From Virgibacillus dokdonensis (GTDB lineage Bacteria > Bacillota > Bacilli > Bacillales > Amphibacillaceae): DNA of 64,000 nt. The notes under the pieces were generated by a model that saw only the letters and a list, made by a program, of their open reading frames with translations, had not been told where the DNA came from and ran no database searches. Shown piece after piece: positions 1 through 9,129 of this stretch (position 1 is the first letter of the stretch; each line of letters begins with the position of its first letter). Location: NCBI RefSeq assembly GCF_900166595.1, contig NZ_LT745763.1:186001-250000 (forward strand), read 5' to 3'. The position numbers were made by a program, and so were the translations under genes.

Positions 1-1
1 A

Positions 2-391
2 ATTTATGATCAGAAAGGGCATTTATTTGTTTTCCTTCCTGGGACAGTGCTTATTTTTGGCGCTATGATTTTGTTAGCTTGGCTGCCTAACACAGCTATG
101 TTACTTATTGCAGCTAGTTTATATGGACTTGGATTCGGAATGATTCAACCTGCCTTACAAGCATGGGCGGTTGAAAAAGCTCCCGGAAATCGAAAAGGGA
201 TGACGAATGCCACTTTTTTCTCCTTTTTTGATTTAGGTGTTGGTATGGGAGCCATTATCTTCGGACAAATTGCCTTCTTATTTAATTATGGTGTGATTTA
301 TGTTGTAGCTGCAGGATCTGTGTTACTATCCATGTTATTGTATTTGTATCTCGTATTCATTGCTGTACGTCGTAAGCAAGATGTGCGTTAG
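2..391 (+). CDS. MFS transporter, C-terminal part (cut by window edge)
   Basis: The frame is already open at the first bases, so this is the end of a longer gene. The visible 129 residues are strongly hydrophobic and contain about four membrane helices. The loop with APGNRKG and the helix with GFGMIQPALQAW are typical of the C-terminal half of drug-type major facilitator transporters. The final helix ends in a short basic tail (RRKQD). The substrate cannot be told from this part. A stem-loop with a T-rich tail follows about 115 bp downstream. Family assignment is fairly sure; the function is not. Confidence 0.8.
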   Translation: MYDQKGHLFVFLPGTVLIFGAMILLAWLPNTAMLLIAASLYGLGFGMIQPALQAWAVEKAPGNRKGMTNATFFSFFDLGVGMGAIIFGQIAFLFNYGVIYVVAAGSVLLSMLLYLYLVFIAVRRKQDVR

Positions 392-505
392 GCAAATCTA
401 ATCCCCATACGATTAGGACCTTTAGCTCATACCTTTCGTGTATGAAACGATTTGTTTGGGCTAAGTTCCCATGTATGGAAGATTTTTTCATCTTCCTATC
501 TCAAA

Positions 506-541
506 AAGGAACCCAGCTGGTTTAAGGCTAGGTTCCTTATT
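506..541 (+). terminator. Rho-independent terminator after the MFS gene
   Basis: AAGGAACC and GGTTCCTT arms with an inner AGC/GCT pairing flank a short loop, followed by an AT-rich tail. It lies downstream of the MFS gene and before repeat A1. Confidence 0.65.
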
Positions 542-547
542 ATATTG

Positions 548-759
548 GTCTAGGAAATTATAAAATTTTGCAGCTGTGGATAAACGTACTAAGTTATTTA
601 GCCACGTCCGGCTCCAGCGCCCAGCAACTAGGCGACTTCGCGAATCGCCCTACGATAAGTCATCATTGGTTCGTCAACACCGTCTCACCATGATTCCTTT
701 ATTTCAGTCGCTTCGTTCCACTCGCTACGTTGCTAACCGGGCGCTTGCGCCTTTGTTCT
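548..759 (+). repeat. Family A intergenic repeat, copy A1
   Basis: It starts with the head GTCTAGGAAATTATAAAAT, continues with CAGCTGTGGATAAAC, and has the core GGCTCCAGCGCCCAGCAAC and the tail GCTACGTTGCTAACCGGGCGC followed by CTTTGTTCT. The AGCGCCC-AGCAAC and GTTGCT-GGGCGCT segments are imperfect inverted repeats, so the element can fold on itself. Its end lies 4 bp from the bceB-like stop codon on the other strand. It lacks the internal module seen in A4, A5, A7 and A9. Confidence 0.85.
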
Positions 760-763
760 TCAA

Positions 764-2632
764 TTAATGATGTTTTGGTAATACAATCCGTTTATATAAT
801 TGGACTGTAATCACGTAATATAAACCATAGATGACTAAGAAAATAATAATTGGTAGCCATACTTTTGTATAAGGTTCCACTAAGATAAAAGAGAACATTT
901 GCATACCAATTAAGACGTGTACAAGCCCGATAATGGCTGGGAACAAAAATAGTAGAAATAATTCACGGTATATGGATCGTTGCAATAATGACTTACGAAC
1001 ACCGATTTTACGTAACATGTGATAGCGCTCGATATCTGCTCCGGCACTTGATAGCAGTTTAAACATAAGCACACTCGCCATCATCATTAAAAAGGCAATA
1101 CCGAGAAAAATTCCCATAAAGACGGTGCCGCTGGAAAAACTTTTTAAACTGACATAATTATTATATTTTCCCCCCGCATTATCGACAGGTTTACCTACAT
1201 AACTTTCCGCAACTTCTTGTTGTCTTTCTTCCAGTTGCTTGAATGACGATAAATGCTTGGAAAAGTCGTCTGCTTTAACTACTATGACCTGTTTTTCTTT
1301 CGCATCTACGTTCTCATAATGGCTTTGATCAACGACATAAACCGTTGTCTCGCCAAACATAGTATCGCTTGCATTTAATTCAAGAGAGATAGCATCCAAC
1401 CATTTATCTGGAAGTTCTTCCCCTTCTTTGCCATCCATTGTATACAGAGAAGCAGGTAGTTTTTCTTCCACACGTAATATTTGAATATCAGATATAGCTT
1501 CCATTGTACTATCGAAATGAGGAACTAGAGGTGGTTTCTCTAACAGGCTGTCTTTAAGAAAGAACACTCCGTCATTCGTCAATTTATACTCGTACGTATT
1601 TTTTTCACTGACGTCCATTGCTCCGATGGTTTTTAAATCTTCCTTGGTTGGTTCATAGATTGCTGCATCATTTGCTTGAAAGCTAGAGGCTTGAAGCTCT
1701 ATATTATGATAGAACGAAAGCCCGGCTGTCATTGCACCTAATCCAAGTGCAATTAACATGGCTACTGTTCCTAATACTTTGGTTAAGTTAAGCATTCGAA
1801 ATCGTAATTGCCCTAGTGTAAATGAGTTAATGCCTGTTTCATTTAACATGCGGTTTTGTTTTAACTTTTTCACAAAGTATGGCAAAAAAGAAATAAAGAT
1901 GAAATATGTTCCTGGCACGATCGTGATGGTAGCTAGGATAACTCCGAGATATTGCAATTCAGCAATATTAATCATGGTGTAGTAGCCAATCACCATTAAA
2001 ATAATAGAAAGTAACACACCAAAAAAGGTTTTCAAACCGCTTGTTTTAATAACGTCTTCTTGTTTGTCCGCTTGTAATAAATCTAGCACCTTTTTCTTGC
2101 CAATTTGCCAAGCATTTACAACCGATGTTAATAAAAACAAAATAATATAAAAGATAACGGTTGTAATGATCGAAGAAGTATAAATCGCTTTAAAGCCCGT
2201 GGCTTCCGCTGAGAAATCAAGCATATCCATAAGTACATCGGCAATAATCGCTGTTAACCCCATGCCGATCACAATACCGATGACTAGCGAGACTAGTCCG
2301 ATAAACAGCGTCTCCATAAACATGAGTTGCGTAATTTTACTTTTTTTTGCCCCCAGAGTTAGATACATAGCCATTTCTTTTTGTCGCAATGTTTGAATAA
2401 ACGAGGTGGCATAAAAAATATAGAAAACCGTAATAAATCCGAGAATAAATGTCCCAACATGGAACACAAACATGGTTGCACTAATCATGGCATTTGCTTC
2501 CACAAAAGCTTCATTTTGAGCTAATGTTTGAAACATATAAAAAATCGCAATGGAAATCGTTAATCCAAATAATAGTACTAAATAGTCTTTAAACATTTTT
2601 CGCATACTGGATAGAGATAATTTAACTAACAC
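764..2632 (-). CDS. BceB-type ABC transporter permease (FtsX-like)
   Basis: The 622-residue integral membrane protein has the BceB layout: seven N-terminal helices, a large extracellular domain (about residues 310-505) and three C-terminal helices, with FtsX-type permease regions at both ends. In Bacillus such permeases pair with a BceA ATPase to protect against cell-wall-targeting peptides such as bacitracin, and they also sense the drug for a partner histidine kinase. The start is GTG, 7 nt after an AGAAGG-type ribosome site. The ATPase gene lies 18 bp upstream, so the two form an operon. No histidine kinase or response regulator gene is adjacent, which is unusual for this family. The drug specificity is unknown. 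Confidence 0.88.
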   Translation of the reverse strand: MLVKLSLSSMRKMFKDYLVLLFGLTISIAIFYMFQTLAQNEAFVEANAMISATMFVFHVGTFILGFITVFYIFYATSFIQTLRQKEMAMYLTLGAKKSKITQLMFMETLFIGLVSLVIGIVIGMGLTAIIADVLMDMLDFSAEATGFKAIYTSSIITTVIFYIILFLLTSVVNAWQIGKKKVLDLLQADKQEDVIKTSGLKTFFGVLLSIILMVIGYYTMINIAELQYLGVILATITIVPGTYFIFISFLPYFVKKLKQNRMLNETGINSFTLGQLRFRMLNLTKVLGTVAMLIALGLGAMTAGLSFYHNIELQASSFQANDAAIYEPTKEDLKTIGAMDVSEKNTYEYKLTNDGVFFLKDSLLEKPPLVPHFDSTMEAISDIQILRVEEKLPASLYTMDGKEGEELPDKWLDAISLELNASDTMFGETTVYVVDQSHYENVDAKEKQVIVVKADDFSKHLSSFKQLEERQQEVAESYVGKPVDNAGGKYNNYVSLKSFSSGTVFMGIFLGIAFLMMMASVLMFKLLSSAGADIERYHMLRKIGVRKSLLQRSIYRELFLLFLFPAIIGLVHVLIGMQMFSFILVEPYTKVWLPIIIFLVIYGLYYVITVQLYKRIVLPKHH

Positions 2633-2650
2633 GAGATCACCTTCTTTCTA

Positions 2651-3415
2651 TTACCATTCATTTGGTTTGTTAATTTCAGAAAGGACATCAAGAATATCTT
2701 GATGGAATTCATTCCGTCTATGAGTACGATGTATTTCTTTATATAGCTGACCATCTTGAATGAATAAGATACGCTGACAATAACTTGCGCTTAATGGATC
2801 ATGAGTTACGAGCATAATGGATGTGCCGAGATTTTCATTCATATGAACGAATGTTTCCATTAAGCTTCTTGCGTTTTTAGAATCCAATGCGCCAGTAGGC
2901 TCGTCTGCAAGAATGAGTGCAGGTTCATGTACAAGCGCGCGAGCTGCTGCAACCCTTTGCTTTTGCCCTCCGGATATGGTTACAGGATATTTCGGAAGAA
3001 TCTCCTCAATGCCGAGATTTTTGGCCACTTTTAGTACGCTTGGTTTAATGTTTTTCACTGCAACACCTTGTAAAGATAAAGGTAAAGCAATATTTTCATA
3101 AACAGTAAGGTTTTCTAATAGATTAAAATCTTGAAAAATAAAGCCGAGTTGCTTGGAGCGAAAGTCTGCTAAATGATTTTGCTTCATGTTCGTAACATCC
3201 GTACCGGCAATTTTTACAGAGCCACTAGATGCTTGATCCAAAGTAGAGATTACGTTTAACAGTGTCGTTTTTCCGGCGCCAGAAGCCCCCATAATACCGA
3301 CAAATTCACCCTGTTTCATTTCAAATGAAATATCTATTAAGGCGTGATATTGTGTTTCTTTCCTTTTTCCGTACACTTTATTTAAATGGTTTACTTGTAA
3401 GACAGATTGTGCCAT
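2651..3415 (-). CDS. BceA-type ABC transporter ATP-binding protein
   Basis: A 254-residue ATPase with Walker A GASGAGKTT (residues 43-51), Q-loop FIFQDFNLLENLTV, signature ISGGQKQR and Walker B LILADEPTGALD. The sequence matches the MacB/BceA group of cytosolic ATPases that pair with FtsX-type permeases. The ATG follows a GGAGGT ribosome site at good spacing. It is the first gene of a two-gene operon with the BceB-type permease. Its promoter region holds an inverted repeat (3499-3512) of the BceR type, so control by a distant BceR-like regulator is likely. Confidence 0.9.
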   Translation of the reverse strand: MAQSVLQVNHLNKVYGKRKETQYHALIDISFEMKQGEFVGIMGASGAGKTTLLNVISTLDQASSGSVKIAGTDVTNMKQNHLADFRSKQLGFIFQDFNLLENLTVYENIALPLSLQGVAVKNIKPSVLKVAKNLGIEEILPKYPVTISGGQKQRVAAARALVHEPALILADEPTGALDSKNARSLMETFVHMNENLGTSIMLVTHDPLSASYCQRILFIQDGQLYKEIHRTHRRNEFHQDILDVLSEINKPNEW

Positions 3416-3498
3416 CGTTCTACCTCCAACAATATATTTTCTATCATTAGCTTACCGTTGGGTGGAAAATATAGGTATCGAACTTCCTTTCAACCAGC

Positions 3499-3512
3499 TT
3501 ACATTTTTGTAA
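3499..3512 (-). promoter_or_regulatory. Candidate BceR-type operator upstream of bceAB-like genes
   Basis: TTACA-TTTT-TGTAA is a perfect inverted repeat fitting the TNACA-N4-TGTAA pattern described for BceR-like response regulators. It lies about 85 bp upstream of the ATPase start, just upstream of a possible TTGAAA -35 and TATTTT -10 on the minus strand. The match is seen directly; binding is inferred. Confidence 0.55.
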
Positions 3513-3565
3513 GTAAAGCTTCATAAAGAAGGAAGATTATTTTAAAAACAGGGTGAATTTGTTTA

Positions 3566-3657
3566 TACTATAGGAAAGTATAAGGTTTTGTGGATTATAG
3601 TATAAGAAAAACGAAGGCTTCCGCTAGGAGACTTGGTAGCAAGCCAAGTTTTTCTAA
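3566..3657 (+). repeat. Family B repeat, copy B1
   Basis: It begins TACTATAGGAAAGTATAAG, then ATAGTATAAGAAAAACG, and ends ACTTGG-loop-CCAAGTTTTTCT, a hairpin with a T-run. It lies between the divergent bceAB-like promoter and the helicase gene, so the helicase ribosome site begins only about 20 bp after its end. Confidence 0.8.
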
Positions 3658-3698
3658 CAATAGAAACATAAGAATTGGCAAAGGAAGGTATCTTTATT

Positions 3699-6600
3699 TT
3701 GAAAACAATTCGTGATATTAATGTGGAAAGCTTATTTCCATCCGCCATATATAAACGAGGTTTGAAATATTACAAGCTAGGCCGTGTCAGTGATCCATTA
3801 TTTGATAGGAATCATCAAGAATGGTCAGCGATCGTAGAAGGCACGGAGAAATATGCCGTTGAAATTCACGCGAAAAATTTTGCTAACGGCTCAATAGGTA
3901 CGTATTGTAATTGTCCCGCATTTGATACGTATGGTACGTGTAAGCATATCGCTGCGGTATTAATTAAAATTGTTAATCAAAAGAATGATCCTGCAGATCA
4001 ATTTTCAGCCTATAACTATCGTTTAACGCAAAACTTTATGGCTGCATTAAATAGTCTTCCGCCAACAGAGCAAATGAAAGCACCCGCACCGAGTCAAGTT
4101 GAACTCAAAGTGGAGTATATTTGCAAATTAGATAATCAGGATCAATTGCAATTAGAATTGAAAATTGGTGAAAAACGCTGTTATATCATAAAAGATGCTG
4201 CTTCCATGCTGGAACATATCATGGAAAAAAGGGAATACTCGTTAACAAAGCGTTTTTCTTATGTTCCGGAACTGCATTGTTTTGCCCAAGCAGATATGGA
4301 TATTCTTGTTCAGTTACATGCTATTTTGCAGAATGAGCGTATTTACCGTACGGATGATCGTTTTTTCTATAAAGATAGCAAACGTTATATCATTATACCT
4401 CCACTGCAGGCGAAAACGTTGCTGGAGAAGCTCGTATCACGATCTTTCTTTGTAGAGACGATGAAGGAAACGTACTCCATTGTAACTGTGGAAAAAGAGG
4501 TCATGCCGTTTGACTTTTCTTTGTCAGCGCATAATCGAGATGAATTATTATTGAAAATGGAACCACTACATGATGTATTCTTTCTTCCTTACTATGATCT
4601 TTTGTTTGCCGATGGCGTGTTTTATATTCCTAGCGAATATCAAGCCCCCATTATGAATCAGCTTCGGCGCTTTCAAAATCATCATTGGCGGTTACCTGTT
4701 GCCAAAAATCAAGCGGACGAATTTGTGTCTACGGTTATTCCATCGTTGCAGAAGGTAGGTAACGTTTCTATAGCGGAGAATGTTGCTAAAGACATTGTGC
4801 AATATCCACTTGAAGCAAAGCTCTATTTAGAAGTGAAGGAAGCTTTTATAGTCGGGAAATTGGAATACCATTATGGGTCTGAACAAATAGATCCCTTTGG
4901 CAAGCGTGAAGCGAATGAAGTTATTATCATTCGTGATGTGGAAAAAGAACAACAAATTATGCAACTCATTGAATATGCAGATTTTCATTATAACGGAAAA
5001 GAACTTTATATTCCTATAGATGATGAAGAAGCGATGTATGATTTCATTTATTATACAATTCCAAAGCTGGATGAGTATGTAGAATTGTTTTTAACATCGG
5101 ATATTCGTAACTTGATAGTAGAACAGGAGCCTACAGCCTATGCGAATGTAGAAGTAGATCATGCATCCAATTTATTAGATATTGGGTTTGATATTGAAGG
5201 TGTAGATGAGTCGGAAATTAAGCAAATTCTATCAGCTGTGGTCGAAAAGAAACGGTATTACCGTCTAGATAGTGGGGCATTGGTATCTTTGGAGAATGAT
5301 ACATTTTTATCTGTGCAACAGTTTTTTGATGATATGAATATCGATAAAGCTGCTATCACAGATGGAAATATGCAAGTACCCGTCTATCGTGGCGTACAAA
5401 TTGATGAGCTTTTACAAACCGATAAAAATTATGATCGCTCATTCCGCAAGCTCTTGCATCATTTAAAATCACCGGAAGAGCAAGTGTATCCACTTCCCGA
5501 TAAGCTTCAAGCAGAGCTGAGAAATTATCAAGAGGCTGGTTACCAATGGTTTAAGTCGTTAAGTGAATATCATCTAGGGGGAATCTTAGCAGATGATATG
5601 GGACTGGGAAAGACGCTACAAAGTATTGCGTACATTGCATCAGAACCAAGCACACAGCCGCATTTAATTATTGCTCCATCTTCTGTCGTATATAACTGGA
5701 AAAATGAATTTGCTAAATTTGCTCCAGGTTTGCAGGTGGCTATTTTAACAGGTACACCACAAGAACGGAAACAGAAGTTTGCTGATTCAAAGCAGATGGA
5801 CGTTTGGATTACGTCTTATGCTACAGCTCGGCAGGATGTAGAGCTGTACAAAGAAATCCGTTTTCAAACACTTATTCTTGATGAAGCACAATATATTAAA
5901 AACTACGCAACGAAAACATCAAAGGCAATTCGCAGCCTGCAAGCGGGCCGTCGTTTTGCGTTAAGTGGTACACCAATTGAAAATTCCATTGATGAATTAT
6001 GGGCTATATTTCAAGTGATTCTACCGGGATTAATGCCAAATCATAAAACGTTTAAACAACTCCCTTATGAGAAAATCGCGCTAATGACAAGGCCGTTTAT
6101 TTTACGACGGTTGAAGGGTGATGTTCTACATGAACTCCCGGAAAAAATTGAAACAGTGCATAGCTCGGAATTAACAAAGCAGCAAAAGGATTTATATATT
6201 GGCTACCATCGTCAGTTGCAACAAGAAGCGGCGCAATCCATGAGTGAAAATGGCTTTCAAAAAAGTCGGATGAAAATTTTAGCTGGCCTTACGCGCTTAC
6301 GACAGATATGCTGTCATCCATCGTTGTTTATTGAGAACTATGAAGGAGACTCAGGCAAGCTGGAGCATTTAATGGAAACGGTCCGAAATGCGCAGGAAAG
6401 CAGCAAACGGATGTTGATCTTCTCTCAGTTTACATCCATGCATGAGATTATTAAGGATGAGTTAGAGAAAGAGCAAATTGGCTATTTTTATTTACATGGA
6501 CAAACACCGTCACAGGAAAGAGTAGAAATGAGTGAACGGTTTAATAATGGGGAAAATGATGTGTTTTTAATTTCCTTAAAAGCTGGAGGTACTGGTTTGA

Positions 6601-6863
6601 ATTTAACCGGGGCAGATACGGTTATTTTGTATGATTTATGGTGGAATCCGGCAGTAGAGGATCAGGCTACTGGTCGGGCGCATCGTTTTGGTCAAAAAAA
6701 TGTCGTGCAAGTTATTCGTTTAATTACGGAAGGAACCATTGAAGAGAAAATATATGAGTTACAGCAGAAAAAACGCGAATTAATTGATCAAGTCATTCAA
6801 CCAGGTGATGCCATGTTCAATAGCTTAAATGAAGATGACGTTCGTGATCTTTTAAATATATAA
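3699..6863 (+). CDS. SNF2-family helicase with SWIM zinc finger
   Basis: About 1054 residues. Near residues 68-90 there is a SWIM-type CxC...CxH zinc finger (CNCPAF...CKH). The middle is a bacterial SNF2-associated region, followed by the two RecA-like helicase lobes. Walker A is DDMGLGKT (about 633), Walker B is DEAQ (about 727), then ALSGTPIENS. The C-terminal motifs are AGGTGLNLTGAD and GRAHRFGQ. Such proteins are ATP-driven DNA translocases that remodel protein-DNA or RNA polymerase complexes. Their exact role in Bacilli is little known. I prefer the TTG at 3699, about 9 nt after AAAGGAAGGT, over an in-frame TTG at 3675 that has no ribosome site. It is transcribed alone. Confidence 0.9.
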   Translation: MKTIRDINVESLFPSAIYKRGLKYYKLGRVSDPLFDRNHQEWSAIVEGTEKYAVEIHAKNFANGSIGTYCNCPAFDTYGTCKHIAAVLIKIVNQKNDPADQFSAYNYRLTQNFMAALNSLPPTEQMKAPAPSQVELKVEYICKLDNQDQLQLELKIGEKRCYIIKDAASMLEHIMEKREYSLTKRFSYVPELHCFAQADMDILVQLHAILQNERIYRTDDRFFYKDSKRYIIIPPLQAKTLLEKLVSRSFFVETMKETYSIVTVEKEVMPFDFSLSAHNRDELLLKMEPLHDVFFLPYYDLLFADGVFYIPSEYQAPIMNQLRRFQNHHWRLPVAKNQADEFVSTVIPSLQKVGNVSIAENVAKDIVQYPLEAKLYLEVKEAFIVGKLEYHYGSEQIDPFGKREANEVIIIRDVEKEQQIMQLIEYADFHYNGKELYIPIDDEEAMYDFIYYTIPKLDEYVELFLTSDIRNLIVEQEPTAYANVEVDHASNLLDIGFDIEGVDESEIKQILSAVVEKKRYYRLDSGALVSLENDTFLSVQQFFDDMNIDKAAITDGNMQVPVYRGVQIDELLQTDKNYDRSFRKLLHHLKSPEEQVYPLPDKLQAELRNYQEAGYQWFKSLSEYHLGGILADDMGLGKTLQSIAYIASEPSTQPHLIIAPSSVVYNWKNEFAKFAPGLQVAILTGTPQERKQKFADSKQMDVWITSYATARQDVELYKEIRFQTLILDEAQYIKNYATKTSKAIRSLQAGRRFALSGTPIENSIDELWAIFQVILPGLMPNHKTFKQLPYEKIALMTRPFILRRLKGDVLHELPEKIETVHSSELTKQQKDLYIGYHRQLQQEAAQSMSENGFQKSRMKILAGLTRLRQICCHPSLFIENYEGDSGKLEHLMETVRNAQESSKRMLIFSQFTSMHEIIKDELEKEQIGYFYLHGQTPSQERVEMSERFNNGENDVFLISLKAGGTGLNLTGADTVILYDLWWNPAVEDQATGRAHRFGQKNVVQVIRLITEGTIEEKIYELQQKKRELIDQVIQPGDAMFNSLNEDDVRDLLNI

Positions 6864-6905
6864 TTTGGTAGAGAAGATTATCTCTCTAGAAAGAAGTAAA
6901 GATTA

Positions 6906-6944
6906 GAAAAAACTTAGTTTGTTTGCAGAGCCAAGTTTTTCTTA
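6906..6944 (+). terminator. Terminator after the SNF2 gene, resembling a paired B tail
   Basis: AGAAAAAACTTAG and CCAAGTTTTTCT form imperfect arms around a GC-containing loop and end in a T-run. The right arm is identical to the tail of family B repeats. Confidence 0.55.
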
Positions 6945-6945
6945 A

Positions 6946-7117
6946 AGGATAAGAGAGTATAAAATTTGATGCTATGGCGTAACCAAATAACCGAATGGGC
7001 CCCGTCCGGCTTCAGCGCCCAGCAACTAGGCGACTTCACGAAATCGCCCTACGATAAGTCATCATCGGTTCGTTCCAGTCGCTACGTTGCTAAACGGGCG
7101 CCCCGAGCCTTTGTTCT
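6946..7117 (+). repeat. Family A repeat, copy A2 (short form)
   Basis: It has the second head type, AGGATAAGAGAGTATAAAATT, then a stretch with GGCGTAACCAAATAACCG, the core CAGCGCCCAGCAACTAGGCG, and the tail GCTACGTTGCTAAACGGGCGC ending CTTTGTTCT. The internal module between GGTTCGT and CAGTCGC is missing. Confidence 0.85.
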
Positions 7118-7207
7118 AGGATAAATTATCGTGTCAAAAATGGCACACCTCATAAGAGCACTCTTACTATCGGTGGATGTAGTTTGTTTAAACTTTCCCT
7201 TTATCAC

Positions 7208-7247
7208 GCACCCCAAAGGAATCGCTAGAAGCGTAACTTTTGGGTGC
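7208..7247 (-). terminator. Stem-loop at the 3' end of the regulator gene
   Basis: GCACCCCAAA and TTTTGGGTGC arms surround a 20-base loop, 14 bp past the stop codon of the minus-strand gene. There is no clear T-run on that strand, so it may be only an mRNA-end hairpin. Confidence 0.4.
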
Positions 7248-7260
7248 ATTTCTTATTCGT

Positions 7261-8541
7261 TTATATGTTCAAATTGAAAAGTTTTCTTGGTCTCCCTCTT
7301 ACATACGGTTTTTCCTCTCCGGCTACTTTAATAACTTTGCCTGATAAAAGTTTATTAATCGTACGCTCAGCACTTCGTTTCGTAACTTGATAATGCGAAG
7401 CGAAATCGTGCGAAGAGAACGGCTCATTATTGCGTAATGTTATGAATTGAATGAAATTATAAGAAATTTCATTGTTTAATCGCGCTTTATGAATCAGTGC
7501 TTGATATAGTTTCGATGTATCAAATGTTTTCGTCTCACCTATAGGGCCAATCATCACTTTGTTTTCATTTACTAAAAAACATTTACTTTCCTGTGTATCC
7601 AAACAGGCTTTTAAAGCTGCTTTTGCATTCTCCTTTGCGGTGTTTGCTGTCAGCCCGATACCAAACGCAATAGCGACAGGGAGTTGTGACCGTCGTTCAA
7701 TGACATGAAGTAAAGGAAAGTCACGGTAATGCTGTCTTATGTACTCCAGCATAGCATTTGTTCCGAATAGCATCATATGATTGTGTTTATTTGTAACCAC
7801 ACATGCATGGTTTTCTTGGGCAAATTCATGAATGATTTTTTTTAATTGTTCGTTACTGTCAAAAGATTGTACTTTAGCTTCTTTTGACTTTAACTGAATA
7901 TATCCTATGACAACTTGGGTCGTATTCGCTTGATAATCCCGAAGTTTTACTACTTGTTTTATTTCCTCCATAGCTATTTCCATATTTAATGTAGGTGTGT
8001 GCATCTTTTGAACGGGGATATTTTTTTGTTTTAACGTATCTTTTACTTCTTCAAATGATGTCACGACATAATCTATTTTTTCCTCTTTCCATAGCTTCTC
8101 GTGATAATCAATAATGGGTTGCAAATGATGTAACATGGATTCCTTCGTTTGTAATAAATAGATATCATTGTCTTGCAAATGTAATTCTGAAAACACTTTA
8201 TAGACTGGTTTATCATTGCAAACATCTATAGAAATACGCTTCCAAACTTGTTCGTCATTCTTTTTCAACAAACATAATGTTGTTAAGAGCATGTATTCAT
8301 CTAGAGGAAGATGGATACATGGAGGCTCCTTCTTTCCAACTTTACTTTTTACATACAAATAGGAAACTTGTTCCGTGAAAAAGAAAATATCACAAACATA
8401 CGCCTTTTCGACTAAGTGGATCATTTCTTTCAAACTGACATAAGGAAAGAACATAAAATCAAGTTCTTTATCGACAGGTACTACTTTTTTAACTCGGTCT
8501 AGCATTGCTCTTGGGCTAAATACCGCTACTTTCATCTTCAT
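7261..8541 (-). CDS. Putative transcriptional regulator, sensor + GGDEF-like + winged helix
   Basis: I do not recognise a named family. The 426-residue soluble protein has three apparent parts. Residues 1-190 alternate strands and helices (FPYVSLKEMIHLVEKA; DYVVTSFEEVKDTLKQKNIPV), somewhat like the PrpR-type receptor domain. About 195-330 resembles a degenerate GGDEF/nucleotide-cyclase fold (VVIGYIQLK...VAIAFGIGLTANTAKENAKAAL). The C-terminus (about 370-426) looks like a winged helix-turn-helix (SSHDFASHYQVTKRSAERTINKLL) ending in a basic RGRPRK tail. The start at 8541 has GGAG 8 nt upstream; an earlier in-frame ATG at 8580 has none. It stands alone. A DNA-binding role is inferred from the C-terminus only. 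Confidence 0.7.
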   Translation of the reverse strand: MKMKVAVFSPRAMLDRVKKVVPVDKELDFMFFPYVSLKEMIHLVEKAYVCDIFFFTEQVSYLYVKSKVGKKEPPCIHLPLDEYMLLTTLCLLKKNDEQVWKRISIDVCNDKPVYKVFSELHLQDNDIYLLQTKESMLHHLQPIIDYHEKLWKEEKIDYVVTSFEEVKDTLKQKNIPVQKMHTPTLNMEIAMEEIKQVVKLRDYQANTTQVVIGYIQLKSKEAKVQSFDSNEQLKKIIHEFAQENHACVVTNKHNHMMLFGTNAMLEYIRQHYRDFPLLHVIERRSQLPVAIAFGIGLTANTAKENAKAALKACLDTQESKCFLVNENKVMIGPIGETKTFDTSKLYQALIHKARLNNEISYNFIQFITLRNNEPFSSHDFASHYQVTKRSAERTINKLLSGKVIKVAGEEKPYVRGRPRKLFNLNI

Positions 8542-8850
8542 TCTTATCGCTCCTATTTCCGTTATAATCATCCTAATCATAGGTGTGGAACTAATTTACG
8601 CTAGTGCATTAAAGTGAATGGGTGAGGAGTTCTTATGAGATAGTCAAAGATGGATGTGTGTTGTAAAAATAATAGGTAATAGTCATATGGTATTGAATTT
8701 TCTAATAATTGTCAAGATGATTTCCTAATTAAAATGGAATATTTTTGGAATTACCATATTTCATGTAGGTGGATTAGCTGTTATATCCATGTTTAGCGTA
8801 TAAGCTAAGCAAAGGCTATTGCAATGGAGGCTTGGCGGTAGATTAGTTTT
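8542..8850. other. Intergenic DNA with no recognised gene
   Basis: AT-rich sequence upstream of the regulator gene. It presumably holds that gene's promoter on the minus strand. I see no good open frame with a ribosome site and no strong hairpin. Confidence 0.5.
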
Positions 8851-8854
8851 TCTT

Positions 8855-8952
8855 ACAATGTAGGAAAGTATAAAAAATGTAATGGTTTATAGTATAAGAA
8901 AAACGACAGCGTTTTTTCGCCATAAGACTTGGCTACAAGCAAAGTTTTTCTA
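8855..8952 (+). repeat. Family B repeat, copy B2
   Basis: It contains GTAGGAAAGTATAAA, GGTTTATAGTATAAGAAAAACG, ACAGCGTTTTTTCGCCATAAG and the tail GGCTACAAGCAAAGTTTTTCT. The A3 head follows 4 bp later and carries the IS insertion. Confidence 0.85.
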
Positions 8953-9129
8953 ATTGTCTAGGAAATTACACTAGCGTTGCATAAAAAGTAATGCTTCAAG
9001 TCAAGCGTTAATTTTCCATTTGAGACATAGGTAACAGAATTTTCTGATATATGTTATTTGTACACAATGAAAAAAAGACAACAGGCATGAGAGGTAGCCC
9101 TTCATCCATTTTTTGAATAGTATATACTT

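Noticed and set aside
576..767. 63-codon open frame in repeat A1, and similar frames in A4 (22527-22712) and A6 (34153-34410)
   Set aside because: They lie in family A repeats, differ in frame from copy to copy and have no ribosome site. They come from the GC-rich repeat, not from a gene.
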